A DNA stretch of 64,000 bases from NCBI RefSeq assembly GCF_001613445.1, contig NZ_BDCJ01000026.1, positions 1 to 64,000 of the forward strand, in the 5' to 3' direction. Shown piece by piece: positions 25,005 through 33,418 of the stretch. A program made the translations under genes and the position numbers. The stretch is from Nocardia grenadensis NBRC 108939. Lineage in GTDB: Bacteria > Actinomycetota > Actinomycetes > Mycobacteriales > Mycobacteriaceae. Numbering within the stretch: the stretch's first letter is position 1; every line of letters starts with the position of its first letter. The notes under the pieces were generated by a model, which saw only the letters and a list, made by a program, of their open reading frames with translations, searched no databases and was not told the DNA's origin.

Positions 25005-25283
25005 TTATCGGGCCCCGCCCGCGACGGCCGGCAGGATCGTTACGGTCGATCCCTCGCCCACGGTGGTTTCCAGGCCGCCGGAGAACCGCACATCCTCGTC
25101 GTCGACATAGATATTGACGTACCGGTTCAGCTTGCCTTCGTTGAGTAGCCGCTCGGCCAGTCCCGGGTGGTTGGCCTCGAGGTTCTCGATCACCGCGGCG
25201 AGTGTGGACCCCTCGGCCGCGACGCGCTTCTCGCCTCCGGTGTGGGTACGCATGATGGTCGGGATGGACACGGTGACCGGCAT
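25005..25283 (-). CDS. cysO: Sulfur-carrier protein CysO, with Ala-Arg extension after GG
   Basis: 92 residues from ATG 25283 with GAGGAG upstream. It has a MoaD/ThiS-type beta-grasp fold: VTVSIPTIMRTHTGGEKRV at the N-terminus, RYVNIYVDDEDVRFSGGLET in the middle and TVTILPAVAGG at the end. The active thiocarboxylate forms on the terminal Gly-Gly, but here GGAR precedes TAA, so two extra residues follow. The Mec protease encoded next door could remove them. It lies between mec and cysM, all three on one strand. Confidence 0.93.
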   Translation of the reverse strand: MPVTVSIPTIMRTHTGGEKRVAAEGSTLAAVIENLEANHPGLAERLLNEGKLNRYVNIYVDDEDVRFSGGLETTVGEGSTVTILPAVAGGAR

Positions 25284-25333
25284 GGTGCTGCTCCTCGCTA
25301 GTACTCGGTGTGTGGGTCGGAAAACTTTGGCGG

Positions 25334-25756
25334 TCAGGCGGTTTCGTACGCCTCGACGATCTGTACCGGCTCCTCGGTGACCTCGCCGTCGACGATCCGG
25401 TAGCTGCGCAGCTCGTGCCGCGCGGCGTCGCGGGTGGAGATCAGCACGTAGTGGGCGCCGGGCTCGGAGGCGTAGGAGATATCGGTACGGCTCGGATAGG
25501 CCTCGGTCGCGGTATGCGAGTGGTAGATCACCACCGGCTCCTCGTCGGCGTCGTCCATGGCCCGCCAGACCTTCAACTGTTCGCCGGAATCGAAACGGTA
25601 GAAGGTAGGCGACCGCTCCGCGTTCATCATGGCGACGAAACGCTCGGGCCGGTCCGACCCTTCGCGCCCCGCGATGATGCCGCAGGCCTCGTCGGGATGG
25701 TCGGCGCGCGCGTGCGCGACCATCGCATCCACCAGGTCGGCCCTGATCACGAGCAC
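25334..25756 (-). CDS. mec: Mec, JAMM zinc peptidase releasing cysteine from CysO
   Basis: 140 residues from GTG 25756 (MLVIRADLVD). The JAMM metal site is complete: E23, then HxH-x7-S-x2-D as H79, H81, S89 and D92 (YHSHTATEAYPSRTD). In M. tuberculosis, Mec hydrolyses CysO-cysteine to free cysteine and recycles CysO. It is followed by cysO after 50 bases. The 195 bases separating it from the P1-peptidase gene could hold a promoter for mec-cysO-cysM. Confidence 0.93.
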   Translation of the reverse strand: MLVIRADLVDAMVAHARADHPDEACGIIAGREGSDRPERFVAMMNAERSPTFYRFDSGEQLKVWRAMDDADEEPVVIYHSHTATEAYPSRTDISYASEPGAHYVLISTRDAARHELRSYRIVDGEVTEEPVQIVEAYETA

Positions 25757-25951
25757 AATCGAACCCTTCCAACTCTTGGCACGGCCATCACCGACCGGTC
25801 ACAGCCGACAACTGCCGAGGATATTCGGGTATTCCCGGCACCCCACACGGCCCCCTGTTCGCGCCGCGCGCACCTCCGCGTGATCCGGGACGGGTCACCG
25901 TCGCGGCAGGGGTCACCGGGGCTCCGGCCCGCCGCCCCGGGGGGGCGGCGA

Positions 25952-27013
25952 TCAGGCACCGAACAGGTCGCTGTACGCCGGGATGCCGGCCACGGAGTGG
26001 GCGGTGCGGATGGCGTCGACCACCGCGCGTTCGACGCAGACCGCCGCCGCGGTGCCCAGCGCGTCGAGCACCGCCAGATCGGCCGGGAACGCGGCAGGCA
26101 GGCGGGGCCCCTCCGGCGGTGTCGCGGTGCCGGTGGCCAGCGCGAAGAAGGTGTCCCCGTCGAGCGGGGAATGGGCCGGGCGGACCGCCCGGGCCAAACC
26201 GTCGTGGGCGACCGTGGCCAGTCGGCGGCAGCCGGCCGGATCCAGGGGGGCATCGGTGGCGACCACGCCGATCGTGGTGTTGAGGACGGTTCCCTTCACC
26301 GCCAGCGCGTTCGCGGCCGCGAGTTCCTCCGCCGTACCGGGACGTAGGCCGAAGTACTCGGGTCCGTCGGTACCCGCGCCCCACGGTATGCCGGTGCGGG
26401 GGTCGAACACCGATCCGACGGGGTTGGCGACGACCAGCGCGCCCACCGTGAGTCCGGCGGCGATGCCCTCGTCGAACCGGATACTGGCGCTACCGATACC
26501 GCCTTTGAGCGCGCCTGCCTGGGCCCCGGTCCCGGCGCCTACGCAACCGCGCAGGAAATCGGGTCCGGCGGCGTCGGCCGCGTGATAACCGAATGCGGCG
26601 GTGGGGCGGGTGTTCCAATCGCCGACCGGAAGGTCGAAGATCACGGCGCCGGGCACGATCGGGACCACGCGGGCGGGGTCCTCGGGCGACATGGGCAGCC
26701 CTTCGCCGTGTTCCTCCAGCCAGCGCATGACCCCGTCCGCGGCGGCCAGTCCGTAGGCGCTGCCGCCGCTGAGCAGGATCGCGTGTACCTGCCGGACCGT
26801 GTTCGCGGGATCGAGCAGATCGGTCTCCCGGGTGCCGGGGCCGCCGCCGCGGACATCCACCGCGGCGACCGCGCCGCCCGGCGCGCGCACCACGGTGCAG
26901 CCGGTGGCCGCACCGGAGCCGCGGGTCGCGTCCGGGTCGAGTACCTCGTGGTGGCCGACGAGCAGACCCGTCACATCGGTGAGCGCGTTCCGCGCGCCGG
27001 GCGCGGCGGTCAC
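25952..27013 (-). CDS. P1-family (DmpA/BapA-type) peptidase, Rv1333-like
   Basis: 353 residues from GTG 27013; its GTGA overlaps the DUF2017 stop. It is an N-terminal-nucleophile-fold peptidase made as a precursor that cleaves itself before a catalytic Ser/Thr. The expected site is GTVLNTTIGVVATD, cut between N245 and T246. Other conserved parts: SGGSAYGLAAADGVMRWLEE, FGYHAADAA and VGAGTGAQAGALKGGIGSAS. The biological substrate is unknown. The order matches Rv1333. Confidence 0.9.
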   Translation of the reverse strand: MTAAPGARNALTDVTGLLVGHHEVLDPDATRGSGAATGCTVVRAPGGAVAAVDVRGGGPGTRETDLLDPANTVRQVHAILLSGGSAYGLAAADGVMRWLEEHGEGLPMSPEDPARVVPIVPGAVIFDLPVGDWNTRPTAAFGYHAADAAGPDFLRGCVGAGTGAQAGALKGGIGSASIRFDEGIAAGLTVGALVVANPVGSVFDPRTGIPWGAGTDGPEYFGLRPGTAEELAAANALAVKGTVLNTTIGVVATDAPLDPAGCRRLATVAHDGLARAVRPAHSPLDGDTFFALATGTATPPEGPRLPAAFPADLAVLDALGTAAAVCVERAVVDAIRTAHSVAGIPAYSDLFGA

Positions 27014-27579
27014 GGGGCCATTGCCTGCAGCAGAGAGTCCTGCATCCAGGTGAGCCAGTGATAGACGTCCAGATGGGGCGCGCGCGGATCGTCGGGCGGG
27101 AACTGCTCGGGCGTGCCGGCGTCGATTTCCAGCACCACGCCGAGGGCCAGCCGGACATCGGTGAGCGCGGTGAGCCAGGAATCGGCCTCTTCCGGAGTGA
27201 TCACGATCTTGCCGCCGTCCTCGGGGAGGGTGTTCAGCACCACTCCGGCGGCGGCCAGTTTCGCATCGATGATCTCCGGCTCGTGCAGTCCGCGCAGCGC
27301 GCTGTTCAGATCGGCTCGTTCGGCATCGGGGGAGCCCGGTTCGGCCCGATGGAATTCGGGCAGCAGCCGGGCCAGTCGCGGGTCGTCGGGCGGCGTGGTG
27401 TTGCCGCTGCGCAGACCGGTGAGAGCGGCGAGCTCGTCCTCGGGGGCCGACGATGCGCGTTCACCCAGCAGACCCGAAACCGCTCCGACCAGCGAGCGCA
27501 GCACGCTGGCTTCACGCGCATCCATCTCCGACCGCAGTTTGAGACCGCTCAATGAGTTCTTCCGGCTCCATTTACGCAC
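27010..27579 (-). CDS. DUF2017 protein
   Basis: 189 residues from GTG 27579, mostly helical and acidic, with LRSEMDAREASVLRSLVGAV at the N-terminus and VYHWLTWMQDSLLQAM at the C-terminus. DUF2017 genes almost always follow clpS in actinobacteria, as here (21-base gap), suggesting a link to N-degron proteolysis that has not been defined. It matches Rv1332. Confidence 0.85.
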   Translation of the reverse strand: MRKWSRKNSLSGLKLRSEMDAREASVLRSLVGAVSGLLGERASSAPEDELAALTGLRSGNTTPPDDPRLARLLPEFHRAEPGSPDAERADLNSALRGLHEPEIIDAKLAAAGVVLNTLPEDGGKIVITPEEADSWLTALTDVRLALGVVLEIDAGTPEQFPPDDPRAPHLDVYHWLTWMQDSLLQAMAP

Positions 27580-27600
27580 GTCGCTACGGTAACCGTCCGA

Positions 27601-27963
27601 TCAGTCGTCTCGTTGCATGGTGGCCCACAGGCCTGCCGCGTGCAGGCGGCGGACATCCTGTTCCATTTTGTCCCGCGATCCCGACGATACGACCGCTTTG
27701 CCCTCGTTGTGCACCTTGAGCATCAGCTCGGTCGCCTTGGCTTTGCTGTAGCCGAACAGCTTCTGGAAGATGTAGGCGACGTAGTGCATGAGGTTGACCG
27801 GATCGTCCCAGACCACGGTGACCCACGGCCGATCCTCGGCCTCGAGGATCTCGGTGTACTCCACGGCCTCCGGTGTCGCCTGAGCCGCCGACAACGTGAC
27901 ACCCGAGGTGCCGAGGAGGACCTCTGTCGTCGATGAGCGGGGTGCGGTGTTGCACAAGGCCAT
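27601..27963 (-). CDS. clpS: ClpS adaptor protein
   Basis: 120 residues from ATG 27963. The ClpS core is WVTVVWDDPVNLMHYVAYIF (47-66) followed by LFGYSKAKATELMLKVHNEGKAVV. D53/D54 and the HxxG-type region bind ClpC/ClpP and N-degron substrates. The N-terminal ~40 residues are a variable extension. It leads the minus-strand housekeeping run and is divergent from pncB. Confidence 0.93.
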   Translation of the reverse strand: MALCNTAPRSSTTEVLLGTSGVTLSAAQATPEAVEYTEILEAEDRPWVTVVWDDPVNLMHYVAYIFQKLFGYSKAKATELMLKVHNEGKAVVSSGSRDKMEQDVRRLHAAGLWATMQRDD

Positions 27964-28134
27964 GAATTCAAGAGTACGACGCGTGGAGTAATTCACAACA
28001 CCCGGAGCAGCAACGATGCCGACCGTCCGGGCCTGCCGGGGTGCCGGGGACGCCCCGCGCGACACCGCCGTGCGGGTCCGGCGCCCGGCGCTGCCTCCGG
28101 CGGCCTTCGCCGGGGCGCGCACGGGCTGTTTACA

Positions 28135-29454
28135 GTGACACCCGTGGACCTGCGCGACGCGGCCGGTAGCACCGCTCTGCTGACCGACCAATACGAGCTC
28201 ACCATGCTGGCCGCCGCTCTCGCCGACGGTTCCGCGGCGCGGCGGTGCACCTTCGAAGTGTTCGCCCGGCGTTTGCCGCACGGTCGCAGATACGGCGTCG
28301 TGGCAGGTACCGGCCGTTTCCTCGATGCGCTGGACCGATTCCGGTTCGGCGAGGCGGAGCTGGAGGTCGCCGCCGGGTTCCTGGACGCGGATACCATCGC
28401 CTGGTTGCGCGATTACCGGTTCACCGGCGATATCGACGGCTATCCGGAAGGGGAGCTGTACTTCCCGGGTTCGCCCATCCTCTCGGTGACCGGAACCTTC
28501 GCCGAATGCGTGGTGCTCGAGACGCTGGCCCTGTCGGTGTTCAACCACGACAGCGCGATCGCCGCCGCGGCCGCCCGGATGGTGAGCGCCGCCGACGGGC
28601 GCCGGATGATCGAGATGGGTTCGCGGCGCACCCACGAGCAGGCCGCACCCGCCAGTGCGCGGGCGGCCTACCTGGCCGGTTTCCACGCGACCTCCAATCT
28701 GGAGGCGGTCCGCCGCTACGGTGTGCCCGGCGCGGGCACCAGTGCGCACGCGTTCACCTTGGTACACAGCGGTGCCGACGGCGAACACGAGATCGAGGCA
28801 TTCCGCAGTCAGGTGGCGGCGCACGGCACCGGCACCACCCTGCTGGTCGACACCTTCGACATCACCCGCGGCGTCGCGCTCGCGGTCGAGGTCGCGGGGC
28901 CGGACCTGGGCGCGGTGCGTATCGACTCCGGTGATCTCGGCGTCCTGGCCCGGCAGGTGCGCCGGCAACTGGACGACCTGGGCGCGGTGAAAACCCGGAT
29001 CGTCGTATCCGGGGACCTGGACGAGTACGCCATCGCGGCGCTGCGCGCCGAACCGGTGGATGCCTACGGGGTCGGCACCCAGCTGGTCACCGGTTCCGGG
29101 GCGCCGACCGCCGGAATGGTCTACAAGCTGGTCGAGGTCGAGGGGGTGCCGGTGGCCAAACGGTCCAGCCACAAGGAATCGCGCGGTGGCGCCAAACGCG
29201 CGGTGCGCCTGGCCCGTGGCACCGGCACCATCGTGGAGGAGATCGTGTACCTCGCGACCGCCGACCGGCCGGCGCCCGACGGATACGAGGTGCGCGATCT
29301 GTCGGTTCCCCTGGTGCGCGGTGGTGCGGTAGCGGACCTGCCCGGGCTGGCCGAATCCCGGGATCTCGTCGCCCGCGGCTTGGTGAGTCTGCCGTGGGAG
29401 GGACTCAAACTGTCCGTCGGTGACCCGGCGATTGCGACTACATTCCTGGTCTGA
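28135..29454 (+). CDS. pncB: Nicotinate phosphoribosyltransferase
   Basis: 439 residues from GTG 28135, or 436 from GTG 28144. The second start lies 7 bases after a TACAGT -10-like box and would suit a leaderless transcript. It converts nicotinate and PRPP to nicotinate mononucleotide (Preiss-Handler pathway). Motifs: LLTDQYELTM, GSRRTHEQAAPASARAAY (catalytic histidine region), RIDSGDLGVLARQVR, and the phosphate loop around GVGTQLVTG. It is followed 27 bases later by pncA. It is the counterpart of Rv1330c, here on the opposite strand to clpS as in mycobacteria. Confidence 0.95.
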   Translation: MTPVDLRDAAGSTALLTDQYELTMLAAALADGSAARRCTFEVFARRLPHGRRYGVVAGTGRFLDALDRFRFGEAELEVAAGFLDADTIAWLRDYRFTGDIDGYPEGELYFPGSPILSVTGTFAECVVLETLALSVFNHDSAIAAAAARMVSAADGRRMIEMGSRRTHEQAAPASARAAYLAGFHATSNLEAVRRYGVPGAGTSAHAFTLVHSGADGEHEIEAFRSQVAAHGTGTTLLVDTFDITRGVALAVEVAGPDLGAVRIDSGDLGVLARQVRRQLDDLGAVKTRIVVSGDLDEYAIAALRAEPVDAYGVGTQLVTGSGAPTAGMVYKLVEVEGVPVAKRSSHKESRGGAKRAVRLARGTGTIVEEIVYLATADRPAPDGYEVRDLSVPLVRGGAVADLPGLAESRDLVARGLVSLPWEGLKLSVGDPAIATTFLV

Positions 29455-29481
29455 CCGGGCGTACGCGAGGAGACTGGAACT

Positions 29482-30057
29482 ATGAAACGCGCGCTGATCG
29501 TGGTGGATGTGCAGAACGATTTCTGCGAGGGCGGTTCGCTTGCCGTATCGGGTGGCGCCCGCGTCGCGGAGTTGATCAGCGAATATCTGGCCGAGAACCG
29601 GTACGACGCGGTGGTGGCCACCCGCGATTACCACATCGACCCGGGCGCCCATTTCTCCGAGACACCCGACTATGTGGACAGCTGGCCGCCGCACTGCCGG
29701 GTCGGCACCCCGGGCGCCGATTTCCACCCGAATCTCGCTACCGCCGCCGTGCAGGAGGTCTTCTCCAAGGGCGAGTATTCGGCCGCCTACTCGGGGTTCG
29801 AGGGTGCCTCGACGGCCGGGGAAACGCTGACCGAGTGGCTACGCGCCCGCGATATCGGCGCGGTCGATATCGCGGGTATCGCCACCGACCACTGCGTTCG
29901 GGCTACTGCGCTGGACGCCGTCACCGCCGGTTTCACCACACGGATCCTGCTCGGCCTCACCGCCGGGGTCGCACCGGCGACCGTCGCGAAAGCTCTGGAC
30001 GAACTGAACGGGGCGGGGGTCGAACTCTCCGGAGCCGTGGTCGGGGCCGACGCCTGA
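29482..30057 (+). CDS. pncA: Nicotinamidase
   Basis: 191 residues from ATG 29482 with GAGGAG upstream. It deamidates nicotinamide to nicotinate, feeding pncB. It has the catalytic triad D9, K96 and C138 (GIATDHCVRATA) and metal ligands D49, H51, H57 and H71, the same numbers as in M. tuberculosis PncA apart from the N-terminal aspartate. The length is normal. Organisation as pncB-pncA makes a compact NAD-salvage operon, closed by the palindrome at 30069-30100. Confidence 0.95.
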   Translation: MKRALIVVDVQNDFCEGGSLAVSGGARVAELISEYLAENRYDAVVATRDYHIDPGAHFSETPDYVDSWPPHCRVGTPGADFHPNLATAAVQEVFSKGEYSAAYSGFEGASTAGETLTEWLRARDIGAVDIAGIATDHCVRATALDAVTAGFTTRILLGLTAGVAPATVAKALDELNGAGVELSGAVVGADA

Positions 30058-30068
30058 GGCCGATGTCA

Positions 30069-30100
30069 CGGTCTTCGGCTGCCGCGGCAGCCGAAGACCG
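30069..30100. terminator. Perfect 32-base palindrome terminator
   Basis: CGGTCTTCGGCTGCCG (30069-30084) is followed at once by its exact reverse complement (30085-30100), giving a 14-bp stem with a CGCG loop. It starts 12 bases after the pncA stop. GAAAGGTTT follows, without a pure T tract. Confidence 0.75.
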
Positions 30101-30160
30101 AAGGGGCGAAAGGTTTGACGGCGGGTGAACTTGTCACCGGCGCCGGGCAGAATCACGGTC

Positions 30161-30508
30161 ATGACCGCCACCGGGGACGATGTCCGCTCCTATGCCCTGG
30201 CCCTCCCGGCCACGACCGAAGAGTTCGCCTGGGGTATGCCGATCTTCAAGGTGGAGCGCCGGCTGTTCCTCACCCTGCCCGAGGACGAGACCTCCATGGC
30301 GGTGCGTTGCCCGATCGTCGACCGGGACGAACTGGTGCAGGCCGAACCGGACAAGTTCTGGATTGCCGGGCACGAGGCCGGCAACCCGTGGGTCCGGGTA
30401 CGGCTCGCGGCACTTGACGACCTGGACGAAATGCGGGATATCGTGCTGGATTCATGGCGGTTGGCGGCGCCGGAGAACCTCGCGGCGGGGGCGATGGGGG
30501 TTTCATAG
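30161..30508 (+). CDS. MmcQ/YjbR family DNA-binding-like protein
   Basis: 115 residues from ATG 30161 (MTATGDDVRSYALALPATTE). It fits the MmcQ/YjbR family: LALPATTEEFAWGMPIFKVERRLFLTL, CPIVDRDELV, KFWIAGHEAGNPWVRVRLAALD and a helical SWRLAAPENLAA end. Members are small cytosolic proteins with a CyaY-like fold; the function is unclear. It is monocistronic. Confidence 0.85.
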   Translation: MTATGDDVRSYALALPATTEEFAWGMPIFKVERRLFLTLPEDETSMAVRCPIVDRDELVQAEPDKFWIAGHEAGNPWVRVRLAALDDLDEMRDIVLDSWRLAAPENLAAGAMGVS

Positions 30509-30601
30509 GACCGAGGTGTCCAGGGCGTGCTACCTGTCGGCAACTGGGCGGTGGTCGTAAACCGGTCGACGACCGATAGTCATCACGGGATTGTCGGAAA
30601 C

Positions 30602-30925
30602 TCAGTCGTCGAGCATTGGCTCCCACTTCGAGTAGGACTCGAAGTCATAGAAGTGGCGTGAGTACAGGCCACCGCCCTCGGCCAGGTCGTCGATCAATGC
30701 GGCCACGACGTCGATCACTGCCGTCGGAGTGACGGTCACGTTGTAGCCGGCTTCGTTCTTGTAGGTCTCCGCGTCGCTCCGGAAGTTCTTCTCGGCGAGT
30801 TCTCGCGCTTCCGCTTCGGTGTCCGCGTACAGAAGGGTTACATCCTCTCTGTACAGGGGCACGTAGTCCGGATCGTCGGAGGTGAACTCGAACAGTGTGA
30901 TGGCGATGTAGGGGCTCTTGGCCAC
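30602..30925 (-). CDS. DUF4288-like protein, possible orphan immunity protein
   Basis: 107 residues from GTG 30925, with AAGGAG 9 bases upstream. YIAITLFEFTSDDPDYVPLYREDVTLLYA and AEAEARELAEKNFRS fit the DUF4288 family. It is acidic. It starts 15 bases after the stop of a polymorphic-toxin tail on the same strand (30941-31060), the usual spacing for a toxin and its immunity gene. Whether it protects against that toxin is an inference. GC content is lower than in the neighbouring backbone genes. Confidence 0.7.
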   Translation of the reverse strand: MAKSPYIAITLFEFTSDDPDYVPLYREDVTLLYADTEAEARELAEKNFRSDAETYKNEAGYNVTVTPTAVIDVVAALIDDLAEGGGLYSRHFYDFESYSKWEPMLDD

Positions 30926-30940
30926 TGAGCACTCCTTGCC

Positions 30941-31060
30941 TTACTTTTTGAACCGATTGTCGTTCATCAGCTTCCAACCCTTCTTCTGGACCGCGCTGCT
31001 GCCGCCTTTGATGTCGCCCAGGGTCGACTCGAGCAGCTCAGACGGGAACTTCTGGCGAAT
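30941..31060 (-). pseudogene. C-terminal tail of a lost polymorphic toxin
   Basis: The minus frame ending at TAA 30941 encodes FPSELLESTLGDIKGG then QKKGWKLMNDNRFKK, which resembles the last ~40 residues of bacterial polymorphic toxins. No start codon or upstream domain is present. The frame breaks into an IS3 remnant on the other strand at about 31070. I read it as the severed end of a toxin gene whose front was removed by the IS-associated rearrangement. Confidence 0.5.
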
Positions 31061-31080
31061 CCCACTCCTACGGCATCGCG

Positions 31081-31221
31081 AGATGCAGGGAGGGAGCACC
31101 AGGGAAGTTCGACGAGGAGGCCCGTGCTCGGGCGGTGCGGATGTATCAGAACCGGATCCGTGAGCACGGTGACTCGATGGCCGGCGCGCGCCGGCATGTC
31201 GGAGCGTTGCTGGACATCTAG
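31081..31221 (+). pseudogene. IS3-family OrfA N-terminal remnant
   Basis: The plus frame gives GAPGKFDEEARARAVRMYQN, then RIREHGDSMAGARRHVGALLDI and TAG at 31219. This resembles the helix-turn-helix start of IS3-family transposase OrfA. The expected start codon before PGKF is missing (GCA) and everything after LLDI is gone. About 46 codons remain. Confidence 0.5.
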
Positions 31222-31274
31222 AGCGGCGCCTCACAGTTGGTCGGCACGCGATGTCCGGTTCGAACTTGCCGTCC

Positions 31275-31294
31275 ATATACTCGCGCACGTATAT
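31275..31294. promoter_or_regulatory. PadR-type operator
   Basis: ATATAC (31275-31280) and GTATAT (31289-31294) form a perfect inverted repeat with an 8-base spacer, the geometry of PadR-family operators (arms spaced by N8). It lies 23 bases before the PadR start, so autoregulation is likely. Confidence 0.55.
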
Positions 31295-31317
31295 TCGTGG
31301 GCGAGTGAGGAGGGTGT

Positions 31318-31977
31318 ATGGCGAAGAAGCGCAAAGTGGGCAATCTGCTCGCGCTTGCGGTGCTCGCGGTGATGCAGGACGAAGCCATGCACCGGTATCA
31401 GATCGCGGCGCGGCTGCGTGAGTACGGCAAAGACCGGGACATCGATATCAAGTGGGGATCGCTGTACACGGTTGTGCAGAACCTGGCGAAGGCCGGTTTT
31501 CTCGAGGTGGTGGGTAGTGAGCGCGAGGGGGCGCGGCCGGAGCGGGTGATCTATCGGATCACCGCGGCCGGACGTCGCGAACTCGTCGACTGGACCCGGG
31601 AGCTGATCGCGGAACCGGAACCCGAGCGCGGCCGGTTCGTCGCGGGTCTGTCGATTCTGGCGGTGCTGCCGCCGGAGGATGTGGCCGAACTGCTGGGCCG
31701 TCGGCTGGCCGCGCTGGACGAGCAGATCGCGCAGGTGCGCACGGAGTTCGCCGAACTCGCCGGTACGCTGCCCCGGCTCTTCCTGATCGAATCCGAGTAC
31801 GGGCTCGCCGTGCTCGAGGCCGAAGCGGAGTGGACCAGGGCGTTGCGCACCGAGCTGATCGAGGGCACCTTTCCCGATCTGGCGGAATGGCGGGCCTGGC
31901 ACCGGAGCGGGCCGGGCGTGGACAGCGCGCGTGCACGCGCCTACGTGGAGGGGGCTGATAGCACGACGGATCAGTGA
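31318..31977 (+). CDS. PadR-family transcriptional regulator
   Basis: 219 residues from ATG 31318 with GAGGAGGG upstream. The N-terminal winged helix-turn-helix covers ~8-92: LLALAVLAVMQDEAMHRYQI, KWGSLYTVVQNLAKAGFLEV and ERVIYRITAAGRREL. The C-terminal ~120 residues are a helical dimerisation domain (PadR C-terminal, Vir_act_alpha_C type). The next gene on the same strand, 229 bases away, is a FAD monooxygenase, a plausible target. An operator overlaps its own promoter region. Confidence 0.92.
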   Translation: MAKKRKVGNLLALAVLAVMQDEAMHRYQIAARLREYGKDRDIDIKWGSLYTVVQNLAKAGFLEVVGSEREGARPERVIYRITAAGRRELVDWTRELIAEPEPERGRFVAGLSILAVLPPEDVAELLGRRLAALDEQIAQVRTEFAELAGTLPRLFLIESEYGLAVLEAEAEWTRALRTELIEGTFPDLAEWRAWHRSGPGVDSARARAYVEGADSTTDQ

Positions 31978-32206
31978 AACCAACCGGGCCCGATGGAGGT
32001 GCGGCAACACCACCATCGAGCTCGGATCACCGTCTCGGACCGTGCCCGCGCGGACGCACACCCGGCCACGAGTTTGGCAGAACACAGGATAACCGGGTGG
32101 GTGGACGACGGGGTGGTTCGGCAAGGAAACGGTCCGGACCACGAGGGTTTCGGACCGTGCCGCCGCGGGTCGGCGGCATCGATTCGAACTCCCGAGGAGT
32201 ACTCCC

Positions 32207-33415
32207 ATGTCCGCAACAGCGACCGCCCTGGTGATCGGCGGCGGAATCGCGGGGCCCGTGATGGCCACCGCACTGCGCAAAGCGGGTATCGCGGCCCGCG
32301 TCTACGAGGCCCACCCGAGCCCCACGTACACGATCGGCAGCGGCCTGGCTCTGGCACCGAACGGTGTCGCCGCCCTGGATGTGATCGGAGCAGGCGACGC
32401 GGTCCGCGATATCGCGGTACCGGTTCCGCGGATGGCACTGTCGGTCGGCGGAAAGTTGCTGTCCATGCCCGTGCTGGGGGATCAGCCGCCACTGCAACTG
32501 GTCGATCGTGGCGGACTGCACCGGATCCTGCACGAGCGGGCGGTCGCCGCCGGGGTGCCGGTCGAATTCGGTAAGCGGCTGGAATCGGCGGAGCAAACCG
32601 CCGACGGCGTGCTCGCCCGGTTCACCGACGGCAGCACCGCCACCGCCGATGTACTCATCGGCGCGGACGGTATCCGCTCCACCGTGCGCGGGCTCATCGA
32701 TCCGGCGGCGCCGGGCCCCGAATACACCGGGATGCTCGGGTTCGGCGCGACCGTGGACTGCGCGGTCGATATCGAACCCGACACCATCGTTTTCGCCTAC
32801 GGCTCCCAGGCCTACTACCTGTACTGGAGTGCCGGTCCCGGCCGGATCGGCTGGGGAGCGAACCTGCCCAGCAAGGAATATCTCTCGCTCACCGACGCGC
32901 GCCGGATCCCCGCCGAACACTGGCTGGAGGTGTTGCGCGAAACCTACGGTGACGACGCCCCGGGTGGTCAACTGGCCCGGGCCACCACCGCCGACCAGCT
33001 GGAAACCGTGGGGGCGTTGCACATCATGCCGCCGGTGCCGCACTGGCACCGGGGGCGAATGGTGCTGGTGGGCGACGCGGTGCACGCGCCGTCGAACAGT
33101 TCCGGTCAGGGTGCGTCGCTGGCGATCGAGAGCGCGATCGAACTGGCTCGGTGCCTGCGGGACATTCCCGAACCGGCCGACGCGTTCGCGGCCTACGAAT
33201 CGCTGCGCCGCGCCCGGGTGGAAGATGTGGCCGCTCGCGCGGCGAAGATCAACCACAGCAAGACACCCGGACCGGTGGCGCGCAAGATGATGCGGTGGCT
33301 GATGCCCGTGCTGGCCCGCACGGTGATGAAACCGGAGAAGACGGTCGCCATCGAGCAGCGTTATCGGATCACCTGGGACGAGCCGGTGCACCGCGCCCCG
33401 GCCTCGGTTCGGTAA
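32207..33415 (+). CDS. FAD-dependent monooxygenase (aromatic hydroxylase type)
   Basis: 402 residues from ATG 32207 with GAGGAGT upstream. Class A flavin monooxygenase: FAD-binding GGGIAG (11-16), IGADGIRSTVR (151-161) and GDAVHAPSNSSGQGASLAIE (289-308). The substrate is unknown. Such enzymes act in degradation, antibiotic inactivation or secondary metabolism. The PadR regulator upstream suggests induction by a small molecule. A bidirectional terminator follows its stop. Confidence 0.9.
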   Translation: MSATATALVIGGGIAGPVMATALRKAGIAARVYEAHPSPTYTIGSGLALAPNGVAALDVIGAGDAVRDIAVPVPRMALSVGGKLLSMPVLGDQPPLQLVDRGGLHRILHERAVAAGVPVEFGKRLESAEQTADGVLARFTDGSTATADVLIGADGIRSTVRGLIDPAAPGPEYTGMLGFGATVDCAVDIEPDTIVFAYGSQAYYLYWSAGPGRIGWGANLPSKEYLSLTDARRIPAEHWLEVLRETYGDDAPGGQLARATTADQLETVGALHIMPPVPHWHRGRMVLVGDAVHAPSNSSGQGASLAIESAIELARCLRDIPEPADAFAAYESLRRARVEDVAARAAKINHSKTPGPVARKMMRWLMPVLARTVMKPEKTVAIEQRYRITWDEPVHRAPASVR

Positions 33416-33418
33416 CCG

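Noticed and set aside
27601..29727. Long minus frame extending clpS through the pncB region
   Set aside because: Only the last 120 residues are ClpS. The upstream part is the reverse of pncB, and clpS has its own ATG at 27963.
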